This document shows positions 8,441 to 18,072 of a DNA stretch of 64,000 nucleotides, piece by piece; positions within the stretch are counted from its first letter, which is position 1, and every line of letters starts with the position of its first letter. A model generated the notes under the pieces. It worked only from the letters and a program-made list of their open reading frames with translations, made no database searches and had not been told where the DNA came from. Source of the stretch: Kordia sp. (GTDB taxonomy: Bacteria; Bacteroidota; Bacteroidia; Flavobacteriales; Flavobacteriaceae); assembly GCF_022447245.1 (NCBI RefSeq), contig NZ_JAKVBC010000024.1, forward strand, positions 1-64,000, read 5' to 3'. A program made the position numbers and the translations under genes.

Positions 8441-11212
8441 TTAGAAGACTTCAAAGCCACTTTTATCCCCTCCAATTTTACTAATTTTATAGGTAAACCC
8501 GAGCATAAAATATCGTTGTAATACGGTACTTTGTGAATCTTGAATAAAGTCAGCTGTAATACTTCTTCGTGTATTAATATTTTGATCTAATAAGTCATAC
8601 GCCGTCAACTTAATTGTTCCTTTTTCCTTGAGAACTTTTAAACCTAAGCTCATGTTCCAAAATAAAGCACTTCGTTCAAATCCTGGCGCTACATTGGTTC
8701 GATATGTATAACGCAAGTCGTTTCCAAACACAATATTTTTGGGCCAATATGTTGTAGTTTTTAAACCGGCAGTATGCGTTTGAAATGTTTCATTGTCTAA
8801 GTTTGCCAGACTGTAACGTGTGGTATTGAATGATACATAATAGTTTGGTTCTATTTCTAATATTTCTTTGTAATTATACGTGAAACTAATGCTTGGTGTA
8901 ATTTCATTTCGTTTTGTAGAAAATTCAACACCGTTACTAAAGTTGATTTCTTTGTTAATATTTCCATAGAGCCCAACTCTGTACCCAAAAGATGTACTGT
9001 CTTTTTTGATTGTTTTATTAAAAGATCCACCTCCATTTAATCTGTAAATTCCATCTACATTGGTAAATGTAGTTGTTCTAATTCTGTTTTCATCAGTAAC
9101 TGATAAAGGAACAATTCTATCATTGGTAACACCTCCATTCATCCATACAAAGAAGCCACTTTTTGTTTTGTAGTCGTAGTTATTGAAGTTTGCATAGAAA
9201 TCGTGGTTAAATTCTCGGTTTAAGTTTGGATTACCAATTGTGATATTTAATGGATTACTCACATTAGCTACAGGTTGTAATTGCTGCGCAGTTGGAGCTT
9301 GCGTTCTAGTATTATAATTAAAATACACACTCATTCCTTGCTTGATATTGTAGCTCATATAACTATTTACATTAATATCTTTAAAGGTAGATCGAACTGT
9401 TGTATTTTGAATAAGTTCTTCATTTTCTAATTCTGATAACAGCAATCCAGTTGTAACACCTAATCTTAGTTTTTCACCAGAATAGTTAATACCGATTCTT
9501 GGTGAATGTGTTTGAAAATTAACTTTTAAGTCAGAGCTTAAACTTTCGTTGAAATCATCATAAGCATTGGTTCCATTATCAAAATCAAACACACGCCTAT
9601 CATTGCGTTCACGCCTATTAGAAAATCGATATTCAAGGTCTAAAAATAGTTTTTTTGCTTTTAGCGGAATTCGGTATTCCACATTTGCAGCAATTGTATT
9701 TTGTTTGGACTCCGAATCCGTCAATTGATCTCTAGTTTCAATAGAAGGTGTTGTTCCAAATATTTCATTGGTTGTATTTAAGAAGTTGTCGGAAGCATTG
9801 TTGATAAAGTTTCCATTTGCTCCAACTTGAAGATACGCTCCTTTATCACCAAACTTTTTAATAACATACAAATTACTTCTAAAGTTACGGCGTTCTGAAT
9901 CAGTTCTGTTTTGCGATTCTCCTCGGTTGATAACTGTACCATCTTCTTCTAACGATTCTTCATTACGAGAAGAAAAATTTTCTCCTTCTGAAAATTGAAA
10001 GTTTGGTCTAAAAATTACTTTAAAGGTTGAATCTATTTCAAACTGTAAGTTTGCATTTGCTCTATGGTTGTCATTTCTGTTTAAAAATGTACTTCTTGAG
10101 TTTGTAAAGAAGCTTCCATCTGGCAGAATATTTTCACGCTCTACTCTATTTTCATTTTCCGAATCGGCACTTGAGTAAAAGTAATCTGCAGCAATTTCAG
10201 TTTTATCTTCATATTCATCTACAAAACTAGCTCCTGCATTGGTAGATGTTGTAATTCCTTGTCCACCACCAAATGTTTGTCCGCCAATAGTAAACGAACC
10301 ATTATCGCTCCATGAAACACCACCACCAGCGCTTCCCATCATATCATAAATTTCATCAAAACTAAATCCTGAGCTATTGATATTATTTTTACTAGCTAAT
10401 ACACTGAGTCGCTGCTTGTCATTAAAATAGTTCCCTATTCCACTCATCGCATAGCGTTCATCGGTTCCGCCACTTACCGTAGCGCGTCCAAAGAATCCTT
10501 TATTTTGATCTTCTTTAAGTTCTATATTGATGGTTTGATTTTCCGAAGTACTTTCTTTTCCAGTAAATTTTTCAGAATCACTTTTGGTTGTCGTTACTTG
10601 AATTTTATCAACGATCTCCTTTGTTAAGTTTTTCGTAGCAATTTTTGGATCGTTTCCAAAAAATGGCTTTCCGCTTACGAGAATTTGATTTACTTCTTTT
10701 CCATTGACTTTTATCTTTCCATCGCTATCTACCTCAACACCGGGCAGTTTTTTGATAAGATCTTCTACCGTAGCATCTGGACGTGTTTTGAACGAATCTG
10801 CATTGAATTCTAGTGTATCTTTTTTTACGGTAATTGGTGCTTTGATTGCCGTAATTTGCACAGCATCCAATTCATCTGTTGCCAACTCCATTCCAATTTC
10901 TGGAAGTGTGATTACTGGTTTGTCTAGCTTGATTTTTTTTTGATAAACTTTAAACCCTGTGAATGTAACAAAAAGATTAGCTTCTTTTTGTTTGGTTCTT
11001 CCTGCCAATTCAAAACGCCCTTTGTTATCACTAATGGTATATGTGATTAAAGTAGAGTCTTTAAGAGTTTGTAAATAGACAGTTGCAGATTCTAAAGATG
11101 TATTGTCTGTTTTGTCAACAATATTTCCTTTAATTTCGAATTCTTGAGCAGAGAGTTGCCCTGACAAAAAGCTGACTAAAATAATTAGCAGCAGACTAAA
11201 TGGTTTATTCAT
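8441..11212 (-). CDS. TonB-receptor-like outer membrane beta-barrel protein
   Basis: 923 residues from the ATG at 11212 (MNKPFSLLLIILVSF, signal peptide ending LSAQ). Residues about 25-110 are a carboxypeptidase-regulatory-like domain (IKGNIVDKTDNTSLESATVY). Next is a plug-like region (VEDLIKKLPGVEVDSDGKI, ILVSGKPFFGNDPKIAT), then a long outer-membrane barrel rich in Tyr/Asn/Phe strands ending KSGFEVF. This is the Bacteroidota outer membrane protein group near TonB-dependent receptors. No SusD partner is adjacent and the substrate cannot be told. The gene stands alone with its own terminator. Confidence 0.8.
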   Translation of the reverse strand: MNKPFSLLLIILVSFLSGQLSAQEFEIKGNIVDKTDNTSLESATVYLQTLKDSTLITYTISDNKGRFELAGRTKQKEANLFVTFTGFKVYQKKIKLDKPVITLPEIGMELATDELDAVQITAIKAPITVKKDTLEFNADSFKTRPDATVEDLIKKLPGVEVDSDGKIKVNGKEVNQILVSGKPFFGNDPKIATKNLTKEIVDKIQVTTTKSDSEKFTGKESTSENQTINIELKEDQNKGFFGRATVSGGTDERYAMSGIGNYFNDKQRLSVLASKNNINSSGFSFDEIYDMMGSAGGGVSWSDNGSFTIGGQTFGGGQGITTSTNAGASFVDEYEDKTEIAADYFYSSADSENENRVERENILPDGSFFTNSRSTFLNRNDNHRANANLQFEIDSTFKVIFRPNFQFSEGENFSSRNEESLEEDGTVINRGESQNRTDSERRNFRSNLYVIKKFGDKGAYLQVGANGNFINNASDNFLNTTNEIFGTTPSIETRDQLTDSESKQNTIAANVEYRIPLKAKKLFLDLEYRFSNRRERNDRRVFDFDNGTNAYDDFNESLSSDLKVNFQTHSPRIGINYSGEKLRLGVTTGLLLSELENEELIQNTTVRSTFKDINVNSYMSYNIKQGMSVYFNYNTRTQAPTAQQLQPVANVSNPLNITIGNPNLNREFNHDFYANFNNYDYKTKSGFFVWMNGGVTNDRIVPLSVTDENRIRTTTFTNVDGIYRLNGGGSFNKTIKKDSTSFGYRVGLYGNINKEINFSNGVEFSTKRNEITPSISFTYNYKEILEIEPNYYVSFNTTRYSLANLDNETFQTHTAGLKTTTYWPKNIVFGNDLRYTYRTNVAPGFERSALFWNMSLGLKVLKEKGTIKLTAYDLLDQNINTRRSITADFIQDSQSTVLQRYFMLGFTYKISKIGGDKSGFEVF

Positions 11213-11355
11213 TTTGTTTTTTGATTGATAGTAATCGGTTTCCATACAAACAAACAGAAAAAATCCTCATTTATTATTAAAATAATCTTAAAACACTCAA
11301 TTTAAATCTTAAAATCTCCAATATTCCTTTTTCAAATTCGGTCTTCTTTATTATT

Positions 11356-11363
11356 TACTTTTG
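11356..11363 (+). promoter_or_regulatory. Surviving -7 promoter box of the decayed TPR-HTH gene
   Basis: TACTTTTG matches the Bacteroidota -7 box TAnnTTTG and lies 33 bases before the ATG at 11397. No clear -33 element was seen. Confidence 0.4.
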
Positions 11364-11396
11364 TATTTCACCTATCGTGTTAATTTTTATCCATAC

Positions 11397-11890
11397 ATGC
11401 TCAAATCTTTCTTTTCGTTATTGTCTCTGTAACATTTACGTTTGTACACATACGCACAAAAAGATAGATTTGACTCAGACAGTTTGGCTACATCTTCTTT
11501 TGAAAGTTTAACTGATTAACACACCTTTGATGCTAAAGTATATTTAGATCGTGAACTTTTGAAACCAGAAACTTTAGAACAGCTTATCACTATTCTTTTA
11601 ACCAATTGTAGACAGGAAACTTTTTACGGAACTACAACAGCTAAAAAAATTATAACTTATCATTTTTGGCGCAAGAACTCACCAGAGATAAAACCTATAT
11701 TTCAGAGATTGTCTACACTCATAAAAATCAAAGTTACACTGAATATTTACTAAACTTATGTATTTCGTATGCCATAAAAAGACTTAAAAATAAAAAAACA
11801 GTTTGGATGATATTCTGTTGCTTACTCAGCTAATAAATACGGCTCTAAAAAGGACTAAGTCATTTTCAATAGTATTCGAAAAGCACATAT
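11397..11890 (+). pseudogene. Remnant of an AraC-type HTH regulator with deleted sensor domain
   Basis: MLKSFFSLLSL at 11397 looks like the signal peptide of the flavobacterial TPR-AraC regulators and is followed, with a stop and frame change, by YAQKDRFDSDSLATSSFESL. The TPR and membrane part seems deleted. The DNA-binding part then appears in shifted frames: ELLKPETLEQL, LAQELTRDKTYISEIVYTHK, YTEYLLNLCISYAIKRLKN, and a last scrap SFSIVFEKHIYL. These pieces follow the double HTH of AraC proteins. Several frameshifts, stops and the large deletion make it non-functional. Confidence 0.6.
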
Positions 11891-11908
11891 TTATTTGATT
11901 CAAACACC

Positions 11909-12541
11909 TTAAATCCTTGATTTTCTCTTATTGCTTCTTACGAGTTGAAAGCTGAAAAAATCTATGGTTACCACTTTATTGTTTGCAACTTTAAAAATGC
12001 TTACTGTTCCATCAGAATCTAATGTGTAGTCATCATTTGGTTCTCCTTCATTTACTACTAAAATAAAGTTTCCATCTTTCGTAAATGTCACCATATCTGG
12101 TAAAGAACCTACGGTATATTCGTTTGCTAAAGAATTATCGGAAGTATTGTATACATATACTTTTCCTGCTGCTTGTTTATTGCTTGCTTCTACGGCAACA
12201 GCTACTTTTCCATTATGAACTGCAACACTATTTGGCGCACCAAAAGCACTTACATCAATTGGAGTTTTTTGTATTAGTGCATTTACATCAGAAATATCAT
12301 AAATGGAAATTTGATCTGATTCGGTATTTACGGTAAATAATTTATTTGTGGAAAGATCGAAAGCAAAAATCTCTGCCGAACCTTCTCCTCCAATATTAAT
12401 GGTGTTTTTAAGTTGAAAGTTTACAGAAGTATCTACTGGAGTCGTTGCGGTTTGATTGTCATCATCGTTATTACAACTGTTTAATCATACGAGAGCAGCT
12501 GCAACAAAAAGTGTGTGTCTTAAGGTTTGTATTTTGTTGAT
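11909..12541 (-). pseudogene. Decayed choice-of-anchor I lipoprotein fragment
   Basis: The minus strand reads NKIQTLRHTLFVAAALV, a TGA at 12485-12487, then LNSC (lipobox) NNDDDNQT and about 150 open residues: GGEGSAEIFAF, SQISIYDISD, SVAVHNGKVAVAV, LPDMVTFTKDGN and NEGEPNDDYTLDSDG. These match the intact 502-residue protein at 16.6-18.1 kb. There are at least three lesions: ATC where the start ATG should be (12541), the TGA inside the signal peptide, and a frameshift at a T6 tract near 11960 followed by loss of the C-terminal two thirds. It abuts the AraC remnant tail to tail. Confidence 0.75.
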
Positions 12542-12640
12542 TTATGTTTATTTCAACAAAAACGAACCGTGCGCTTGATATGAATGTTAGCGAAGTGTGA
12601 TTGAATTGTGTTGCTTTTGAAAAATTATTGTAAGGAGTCA

Positions 12641-13255
12641 TTAATTCCTTAACAAAGTCGTAATGATTTCTTCTTTTTTATTTTTAATAGCTTCTGCTAA
12701 TAATTGCAATTTCGAGTGGGAAGCTACTGCAGGAAAGTCTTTAAAATTATAGTTTAACCAATCGGTATCGCCTGAATATGCATTGCGTACCAGCGCTTTG
12801 ATATTTTTTAACGCTGGATATATATTTTGCAAGCTGCGAATGGTATTTTCAAGTGTACTTAGTGTGGCGACGAATCGTGTTGCTTGTTCAGTGTAATCAC
12901 CATTCTTTTTAAAAAAAACTGTATTATTTTCGAAACTTATGTCTGATTGTTGCAAATCGTGCGCAGCAAGTCCACTTGGAAATAAACGTTCTTGTAAACC
13001 TTTAATCTGTGAAAGTAAATCTTCTGTCACCGTATGTAAGGCTTCAACTGGCGTAAATTCTTTTGGCTTTTTTGTACCTAGCGCTTCCAATGAATCTACA
13101 AATGCATTTTGCTGCTTTTTATTTTCCTCAATGGTATTTGTAATTCTCTGATTGTCTTCCAAAGGATTATTCCTCACATCAACCACTAGAAACATAATTC
13201 CAATCAATAAAAGACTGACAACTGCAAACGTGATAAGGATTACTTTTGGTGACAT
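12641..13255 (-). CDS. Small membrane protein resembling the GldM N-terminal domain
   Basis: 204 residues from the ATG at 13255, which follows the Der stop codon after a single base, so the two genes are cotranscribed. One N-terminal membrane helix (KVILITFAVVSLLLIGIMFLV) is followed by a helical domain. The segment DWLNYNFKDFPAVASHSKL with LQLLAEAI and ITTLL mirrors the end of the GldM N-terminal domain (W..YNF..P...A...L.KLQ.D), and NNTVFFKKNGDYTEQA fits its middle. GldM drives T9SS and gliding; this protein is much shorter than GldM (about 520 residues) and could be an accessory or paralogue. Similarity is by eye only. Confidence 0.5.
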   Translation of the reverse strand: MSPKVILITFAVVSLLLIGIMFLVVDVRNNPLEDNQRITNTIEENKKQQNAFVDSLEALGTKKPKEFTPVEALHTVTEDLLSQIKGLQERLFPSGLAAHDLQQSDISFENNTVFFKKNGDYTEQATRFVATLSTLENTIRSLQNIYPALKNIKALVRNAYSGDTDWLNYNFKDFPAVASHSKLQLLAEAIKNKKEEIITTLLRN

Positions 13256-13256
13256 T

Positions 13257-14561
13257 TTATTTTTTTCTGAAATAGACCTGTACAGGAACACCTGTAAAGT
13301 CAAATTGTTCGCGAAGTTTGTTTTCTACAAATCGTCTATACGGATCGCGCACATATTGTGGCAAGTTTGCAAAAAAGGCAAATTGCGGATATGCTGTTGG
13401 TAATTGTGTACAGAACTTAATTTTGACATATTTTCCTTTGTGTGCTGGTGGTGGTGTACGTTCTATAATTGGTAACATAACATCGTTTAGTTTGCTTGTT
13501 GGCACACGGTTCGATCTGTTTTTATACACTTGTACCGCAGTTTCAATAGCTTTGAAAATACGTTGCTTTGTCAATACAGAAATAAATACGATTGGCACAT
13601 CGGTAAACGGTTCAATCTGCTTGCGAATGTGTTGTTCAAATTCTTTTACTGTAGAGGTGTTTTTTTCTATCAAATCCCACTTGTTGATTAAAATCACGAT
13701 TCCTTTGTGATTCTTTTCAGCCAACCAGAAAATGTTTTGTACTTGCGAGTCAAATCCTCTTGTAGCATCTACCACAAGCAAACACACATCGCAATGTTCA
13801 ATAGCGCGGATAGAGCGCATCACTGAGTAAAACTCTAAGTCTTCTTTTACTTTGGCTTTTCTACGAATTCCGGCAGTATCAACCAAATTGAATTCAAATC
13901 CGAAACGATTATATTTGGTATCAATAGCATCACGTGTAGTTCCTGCAATGTCGGTTACAATGTAACGTTCTTCTCCAATTAAGGCATTGATTAAGGATGA
14001 TTTTCCAGCATTTGGTCTTCCAACCACAGCAAAACGCGGTAGGTTTTCTTCCTCTACTTCTTCCACTTCTGGTAAGGCTTCTACCAACGCATCTAACATT
14101 TCACCTGTTCCACTTCCGTTGATACTTGCAATTGGATAATATTCACCTAAACCTAACGAATAAAATTCCGTAGCATCATGCAGACGATTGGCTGCATCTA
14201 CTTTGTTTACGACTAATAACACAGGTTTATTTACACGACGAAGTAAATTTGCTACTTCTTCATCCATTCCAGTCACACCAGATTCTACATCCACAACAAA
14301 AAGAATGGCATCAGCTTCATCAATAGCCAACTCTACTTGCTTGTCAATTTCTTGTTCAAAGATATCGTCACTTCCTACTACATATCCGCCCGTATCGATA
14401 AGCGAAAATTCTTTTCCGTTCCAATCTGATTTCCCGTAATGGCGATCTCTGGTTACACCACTTACTGAATCAACAATCGCTTCTCTACGTTTAATCATAC
14501 GATTAAATAAAGTCGATTTTCCAACATTTGGACGTCCTACGATAGCTACTATATTACTCAT
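13257..14561 (-). CDS. der: Ribosome-assembly GTPase Der (EngA)
   Basis: 434 residues from ATG at 14561 ([17 protein letters not shown]). Two tandem GTPase domains are plain: G1 [10 protein letters not shown]3 DTGG and G4 NKVD in the first; G1 [10 protein letters not shown]3 DTAG and G4 NKWD in the second. A C-terminal KH-like domain ends [13 protein letters not shown]. Length and order are typical. Der binds the 50S subunit and acts in its maturation. The GldM-like gene follows one base after its stop. Confidence 0.97.
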   Translation of the reverse strand: MSNIVAIVGRPNVGKSTLFNRMIKRREAIVDSVSGVTRDRHYGKSDWNGKEFSLIDTGGYVVGSDDIFEQEIDKQVELAIDEADAILFVVDVESGVTGMDEEVANLLRRVNKPVLLVVNKVDAANRLHDATEFYSLGLGEYYPIASINGSGTGEMLDALVEALPEVEEVEEENLPRFAVVGRPNAGKSSLINALIGEERYIVTDIAGTTRDAIDTKYNRFGFEFNLVDTAGIRRKAKVKEDLEFYSVMRSIRAIEHCDVCLLVVDATRGFDSQVQNIFWLAEKNHKGIVILINKWDLIEKNTSTVKEFEQHIRKQIEPFTDVPIVFISVLTKQRIFKAIETAVQVYKNRSNRVPTSKLNDVMLPIIERTPPPAHKGKYVKIKFCTQLPTAYPQFAFFANLPQYVRDPYRRFVENKLREQFDFTGVPVQVYFRKK

Positions 14562-14775
14562 TTCGTTCTTTTTGTGCCTGCAAAGGTACATTTTCTCTTG
14601 ATGCGTAAAAAGTAATTTGAAGTAAGTTTTTGTTTAAACTTTTATATTGAATCCATAAAGTGTGTTATTCATTCTATAATTTGACACTTCTTATAGATTG
14701 TTTATATCTGTTTATACAGGTATTTTCTATCTTAACTTCTGCATCAAATACCTGTTTTCCTTTCAAAGCACTTAC

Positions 14776-15144
14776 TTAGATCCTCATTAATTCTAAGGTT
14801 TCTAAATTCAGAAGTATTTCACTTTTACGTGCCTTTTTTTCTTGATAAATTTCAAACTTTATATAATATGACATGATCTTTTTTGAATGATACCAAGAAG
14901 CTAACACAGGTATATTTGAAGTATTAGAAGTTTCAAAATATTCTCGCACACATCGAGGAAATGTAATTTTTTTATCTTTTATTCTGAGGTGTTTATTTTT
15001 TAAATTGAATGTTGCCTTTATATATTCTTGGGGCAATCCAAGTATATTTCCCTTTTTATCAATTTTAAGGATAGTATCTTTATGTAAAGGACGATTACTT
15101 GATATAAAAAAGAATATGGTTAAAAGCAGTAGTTGGAGTTGCAT
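14776..15144 (-). CDS. Hypothetical secreted protein
   Basis: 122 residues with a hydrophobic N-terminus (MQLQLLLLTIFFFISSNRP) that could be a signal peptide or anchor. The rest is basic, strand-like and without recognised motifs (ILKIDKKGNILGLPQEYI). It lies between Der and another secreted hypothetical on the same strand, 83 bases from the latter. Confidence 0.45.
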   Translation of the reverse strand: MQLQLLLLTIFFFISSNRPLHKDTILKIDKKGNILGLPQEYIKATFNLKNKHLRIKDKKITFPRCVREYFETSNTSNIPVLASWYHSKKIMSYYIKFEIYQEKKARKSEILLNLETLELMRI

Positions 15145-15227
15145 GAGTATAAGATTATGTATGTCACTGTATGTTTGGTATCACTTTAAACATAAACGCA
15201 CATATACGCTATATCATATTTCAAGGA

Positions 15228-15908
15228 CTACTTTTTTGTCGTTTTTGTAGCAAAAGCATTGTCTTTATATAGTTTTATAAATAGTTTCGGATCAAATTTC
15301 ATTTCATTTTTGGGATTGATCTGATTTCGTTCGAATCTAAATTGCACCAATTCATTTAAAAATGCAGAAAGTCCACCAAATCCACCTTTGGTATCAAATC
15401 CTGTAAAAGAAACTTTGATCATTCTGTTTTTAAAATAGAATATGTAATAATCTCCAATATTGTTGCTTGAAGGTTTTTTATAAAACACATAATCACCATT
15501 GGCATAAAATAAATGTATTTTGACTGATACATATTTATAGTTTTCTAAATCATTCTCTTCTTTTTTTGACCAAAAATTATAGATCGTATCAGCAAACTTT
15601 TTACGAATACTTCCATTGGTATCAACTCCAATTTCTATAAGATAATTAGCTTTTACTTTATCATAGGTTCCTTTACCTATCATTGCACAAGATGTTTGCA
15701 CCGATATGTTACTATTTATGGTAAATCTTTGCACAGGAATTTGCTTTTGATTCAGGAATGTAGTTACTGAATCGGAAAGCTTTTGAATTGTATTATATTT
15801 TAAAATAAGACCATCTAAAGTTGTCAAGTTTTCTTTTGAAAGTTCCTTTTTTTGTTGTGAATATACGCAGGTGCTCGCTAATAGTAAACAGATGAAGATC
15901 ATTCTCAT
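15228..15908 (-). CDS. Hypothetical secreted protein
   Basis: 226 residues with a signal peptide (MRMIFICLLLASTCVYSQ). The mature protein has an early helix with SVTTFLNQKQIPVQ and a mixed strand region containing VKIHLFYANGDYVFY and GFDTKGGFGGLSAF. No known family recognised. Probably periplasmic or outer-membrane associated. Confidence 0.5.
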   Translation of the reverse strand: MRMIFICLLLASTCVYSQQKKELSKENLTTLDGLILKYNTIQKLSDSVTTFLNQKQIPVQRFTINSNISVQTSCAMIGKGTYDKVKANYLIEIGVDTNGSIRKKFADTIYNFWSKKEENDLENYKYVSVKIHLFYANGDYVFYKKPSSNNIGDYYIFYFKNRMIKVSFTGFDTKGGFGGLSAFLNELVQFRFERNQINPKNEMKFDPKLFIKLYKDNAFATKTTKK

Positions 15909-16042
15909 GATATAGATTTTAGCTTTTATAAAAGTAATAGATTGTAAGGTTTGGGATTGATAATGTTTTCATAAATCATTCTGAATTGATTGTTAAAGCA
16001 ATATGATATATATCGGTCTTATTCCAAATGAAATAGACTATT

Positions 16043-16558
16043 TTGACATCCTTAAAAAATAATCACCATGAGTTTACGAGAAGAAATTGTATTATGACCT
16101 CGGTTTCATATAGAGCTTCAGCATCGTCTGAAACGGTTTTGAATCGACAAGAAGCAAGCAAAAAGAGTCAAGAAGATTTTGTAGTTTCTCGTATAGACCA
16201 GTATGTATTTATCCTCATTCCAAAACATAAACAACATTTTTGGTCTCCGCAATTGCATCTTGAAGTTGATGAGATTGATACTCTTAATTGTTTGTTACAT
16301 CGTTTATTTGAGCCAAGTCCAACCGTTTGGACTTTATTTATGTTTTTGCACTTTATAGTTGCGTGTTTATTCATTGGATTTGGTGTTTGGGCTTATTCCA
16401 ATGCTGCACTGGATAATTCATACACCATTCAAATTGCGCGCATGTTTTTCATGGTATTGGTATGTTTTTCCTTGTATTTTGGTGGTCGCTGTGGAAAAGC
16501 TACTGGAAAACAAGAAATGATAGCATTGTATGAGTTTATGAAGGAAACGATAAACTAG
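16043..16558 (+). CDS. Two-helix membrane protein, N-terminus uncertain
   Basis: The reliable part runs from about 16180: DQYVFILIPKHKQHFW, LHLEVDEIDTLNCLLHRLF, then two membrane helices (WTLFMFLHFIVACLFIGFGVW and IARMFFMVLVCFSLYFGG) and a cytoplasmic tail KQEMIALYEFMKETIN. The frame has no good start: TTG at 16043 or ATG at 16094. In another frame ATG at 16068 gives MSLREEIVL then TGA, and the same frame continues FHIELQHRLKRF. A frameshift in the N-terminal region is therefore possible. Function unknown. Confidence 0.5.
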   Translation: MTSLKNNHHEFTRRNCIMTSVSYRASASSETVLNRQEASKKSQEDFVVSRIDQYVFILIPKHKQHFWSPQLHLEVDEIDTLNCLLHRLFEPSPTVWTLFMFLHFIVACLFIGFGVWAYSNAALDNSYTIQIARMFFMVLVCFSLYFGGRCGKATGKQEMIALYEFMKETIN

Positions 16559-16559
16559 T

Positions 16560-18068
16560 TTATTTTACCTCAAACAAACTTATGGTTCCACTGTATTCAT
16601 TAGAAACTACTAATACATTTTGATTGTTTGGACTTTCAAATGCTGGAATTACAAATAATCCTTCTGGAGAAATATCTCCTTCGTGGTTGATCCACTCTAA
16701 AGATACAGGTTGTTTAGGATTCGAAATATCGTACATCAACACTCCATTTGTTCTTTCTAAACCAACAAATAATATTGTTTTTCCTTTTATCTTGATTGTT
16801 GCTAATGCTTCTGGCTCAGAACCTTTATCATCACTTCTAGAATCGTTTTGATTGAATGCTTTGGAATTTTTCATGGTAAGTTTCGCTACTTCATTTCCAC
16901 TATCGTACACCAAATTTCCTGCTGTGTCCCATATAGAAAAGGAACGTGCTCCAAACGCATAGAGTTCATCATAATCGCCATCGTTATCAATATCACCTAG
17001 CGTTTTGGTTATTTTTAAGCGCCCTAATTGCTCATCTCTTTGAATTTCTTTAGCATTTGGAAATACTACAGTATCAAGTTTGATTTCCGAAACTCTGGCT
17101 TCTTCCGAGAATCCTAAGTAGTCTCTAGAGTCACCTTCGTTTGCCGTGATTAAGTAAGTAATTCCATCTACTTTTATTTTTGTAATAGCATCTGGCAAAT
17201 ACAATGCTTTAAGGTTTCCCCAAGTATTTAGCTGTATCTTTCCGTCTTTATCACTAACATCTAGCTTGTTTTTTTCTATACTAAAATCTTTGAATCCAAG
17301 TGGCAGTATTTTATTCAGTTTGGCATTCACAACATCAATCTCGGCAATTGCATTGTTTTCTTGTAATACAACCCAAGCTGTTTTTTCATCTTCAGAAATT
17401 GTCAAATATTCAGGTTCTACATCTTGAGAAAAACTAGCATTTTTCCCAAAACTACGAAGTCCTTTTTGTTTGAATCCATCTAATTCATTGTCTGAAAGAT
17501 CAAACTCTACATTCGTATGCGTATTTGCTTTTGTATTGTAAATAGTAACAGAACCTTTTGGATCTACTGTATAATCTTCATTGGGTTCGCCTTCATTTGC
17601 AGAAAGAAGGTAATTCCCTTTTGATGAATATGCAATCATATCGGGCAATGCACCTGCTTCAAAAACTTTTTTCTCTTTCAAGGTTTTAGTGTCATATATC
17701 GCAATAAATCCTGTAGCTTGTTTGTTTGTATTTTCAATTGCCATTGCTACATTTCCTTCAAAAACAGCTACACTATTTACATTTACTCCATACGGAGAAA
17801 TATCAATTTCAGTTATTTTTTTCGGCTTTTTTATATCGGATAAATCAAATACCAAGACACTTTGATGCAAAGTACTTGCCGTAAACAAGCGTTTTGTTTT
17901 TGCACAATAGTCACTGATTTCTACTGCATTTTGTCCTCCTCCATCAATAGTAGAAATATAAGACACTTCAATTGCTGTTGAATTATCTTTTGAATATACA
18001 GACGGTGATTTTTTGGCACAACCTATCACCAAAACAAAACTTACTACAGCGAATACAATTCTAGTCAT
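16560..18068 (-). CDS. Choice-of-anchor I family lipoprotein
   Basis: 502 residues from ATG at 18068, four bases after the Era stop. A lipoprotein signal MTRIVFAVVSFVLVIGC ends in a clear lipobox. The body is a beta-propeller-like repeat protein of the choice-of-anchor I type (also seen in alkaline-phosphatase-like surface proteins): GGGQNAVEISDYC, KNASFSQDVEPEYLTISEDE, EGDSRDYLGFSEEARV, SRSDDKGSEPEALA and SPEGLFVI. It ends GTISLFEVK without a T9SS tail, so it is held by lipid. The role is unknown; extracellular phosphate or nucleotide scavenging is a guess. A degraded copy lies at 11.9-12.5 kb. Confidence 0.8.
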   Translation of the reverse strand: MTRIVFAVVSFVLVIGCAKKSPSVYSKDNSTAIEVSYISTIDGGGQNAVEISDYCAKTKRLFTASTLHQSVLVFDLSDIKKPKKITEIDISPYGVNVNSVAVFEGNVAMAIENTNKQATGFIAIYDTKTLKEKKVFEAGALPDMIAYSSKGNYLLSANEGEPNEDYTVDPKGSVTIYNTKANTHTNVEFDLSDNELDGFKQKGLRSFGKNASFSQDVEPEYLTISEDEKTAWVVLQENNAIAEIDVVNAKLNKILPLGFKDFSIEKNKLDVSDKDGKIQLNTWGNLKALYLPDAITKIKVDGITYLITANEGDSRDYLGFSEEARVSEIKLDTVVFPNAKEIQRDEQLGRLKITKTLGDIDNDGDYDELYAFGARSFSIWDTAGNLVYDSGNEVAKLTMKNSKAFNQNDSRSDDKGSEPEALATIKIKGKTILFVGLERTNGVLMYDISNPKQPVSLEWINHEGDISPEGLFVIPAFESPNNQNVLVVSNEYSGTISLFEVK

Positions 18069-18072
18069 ACTT

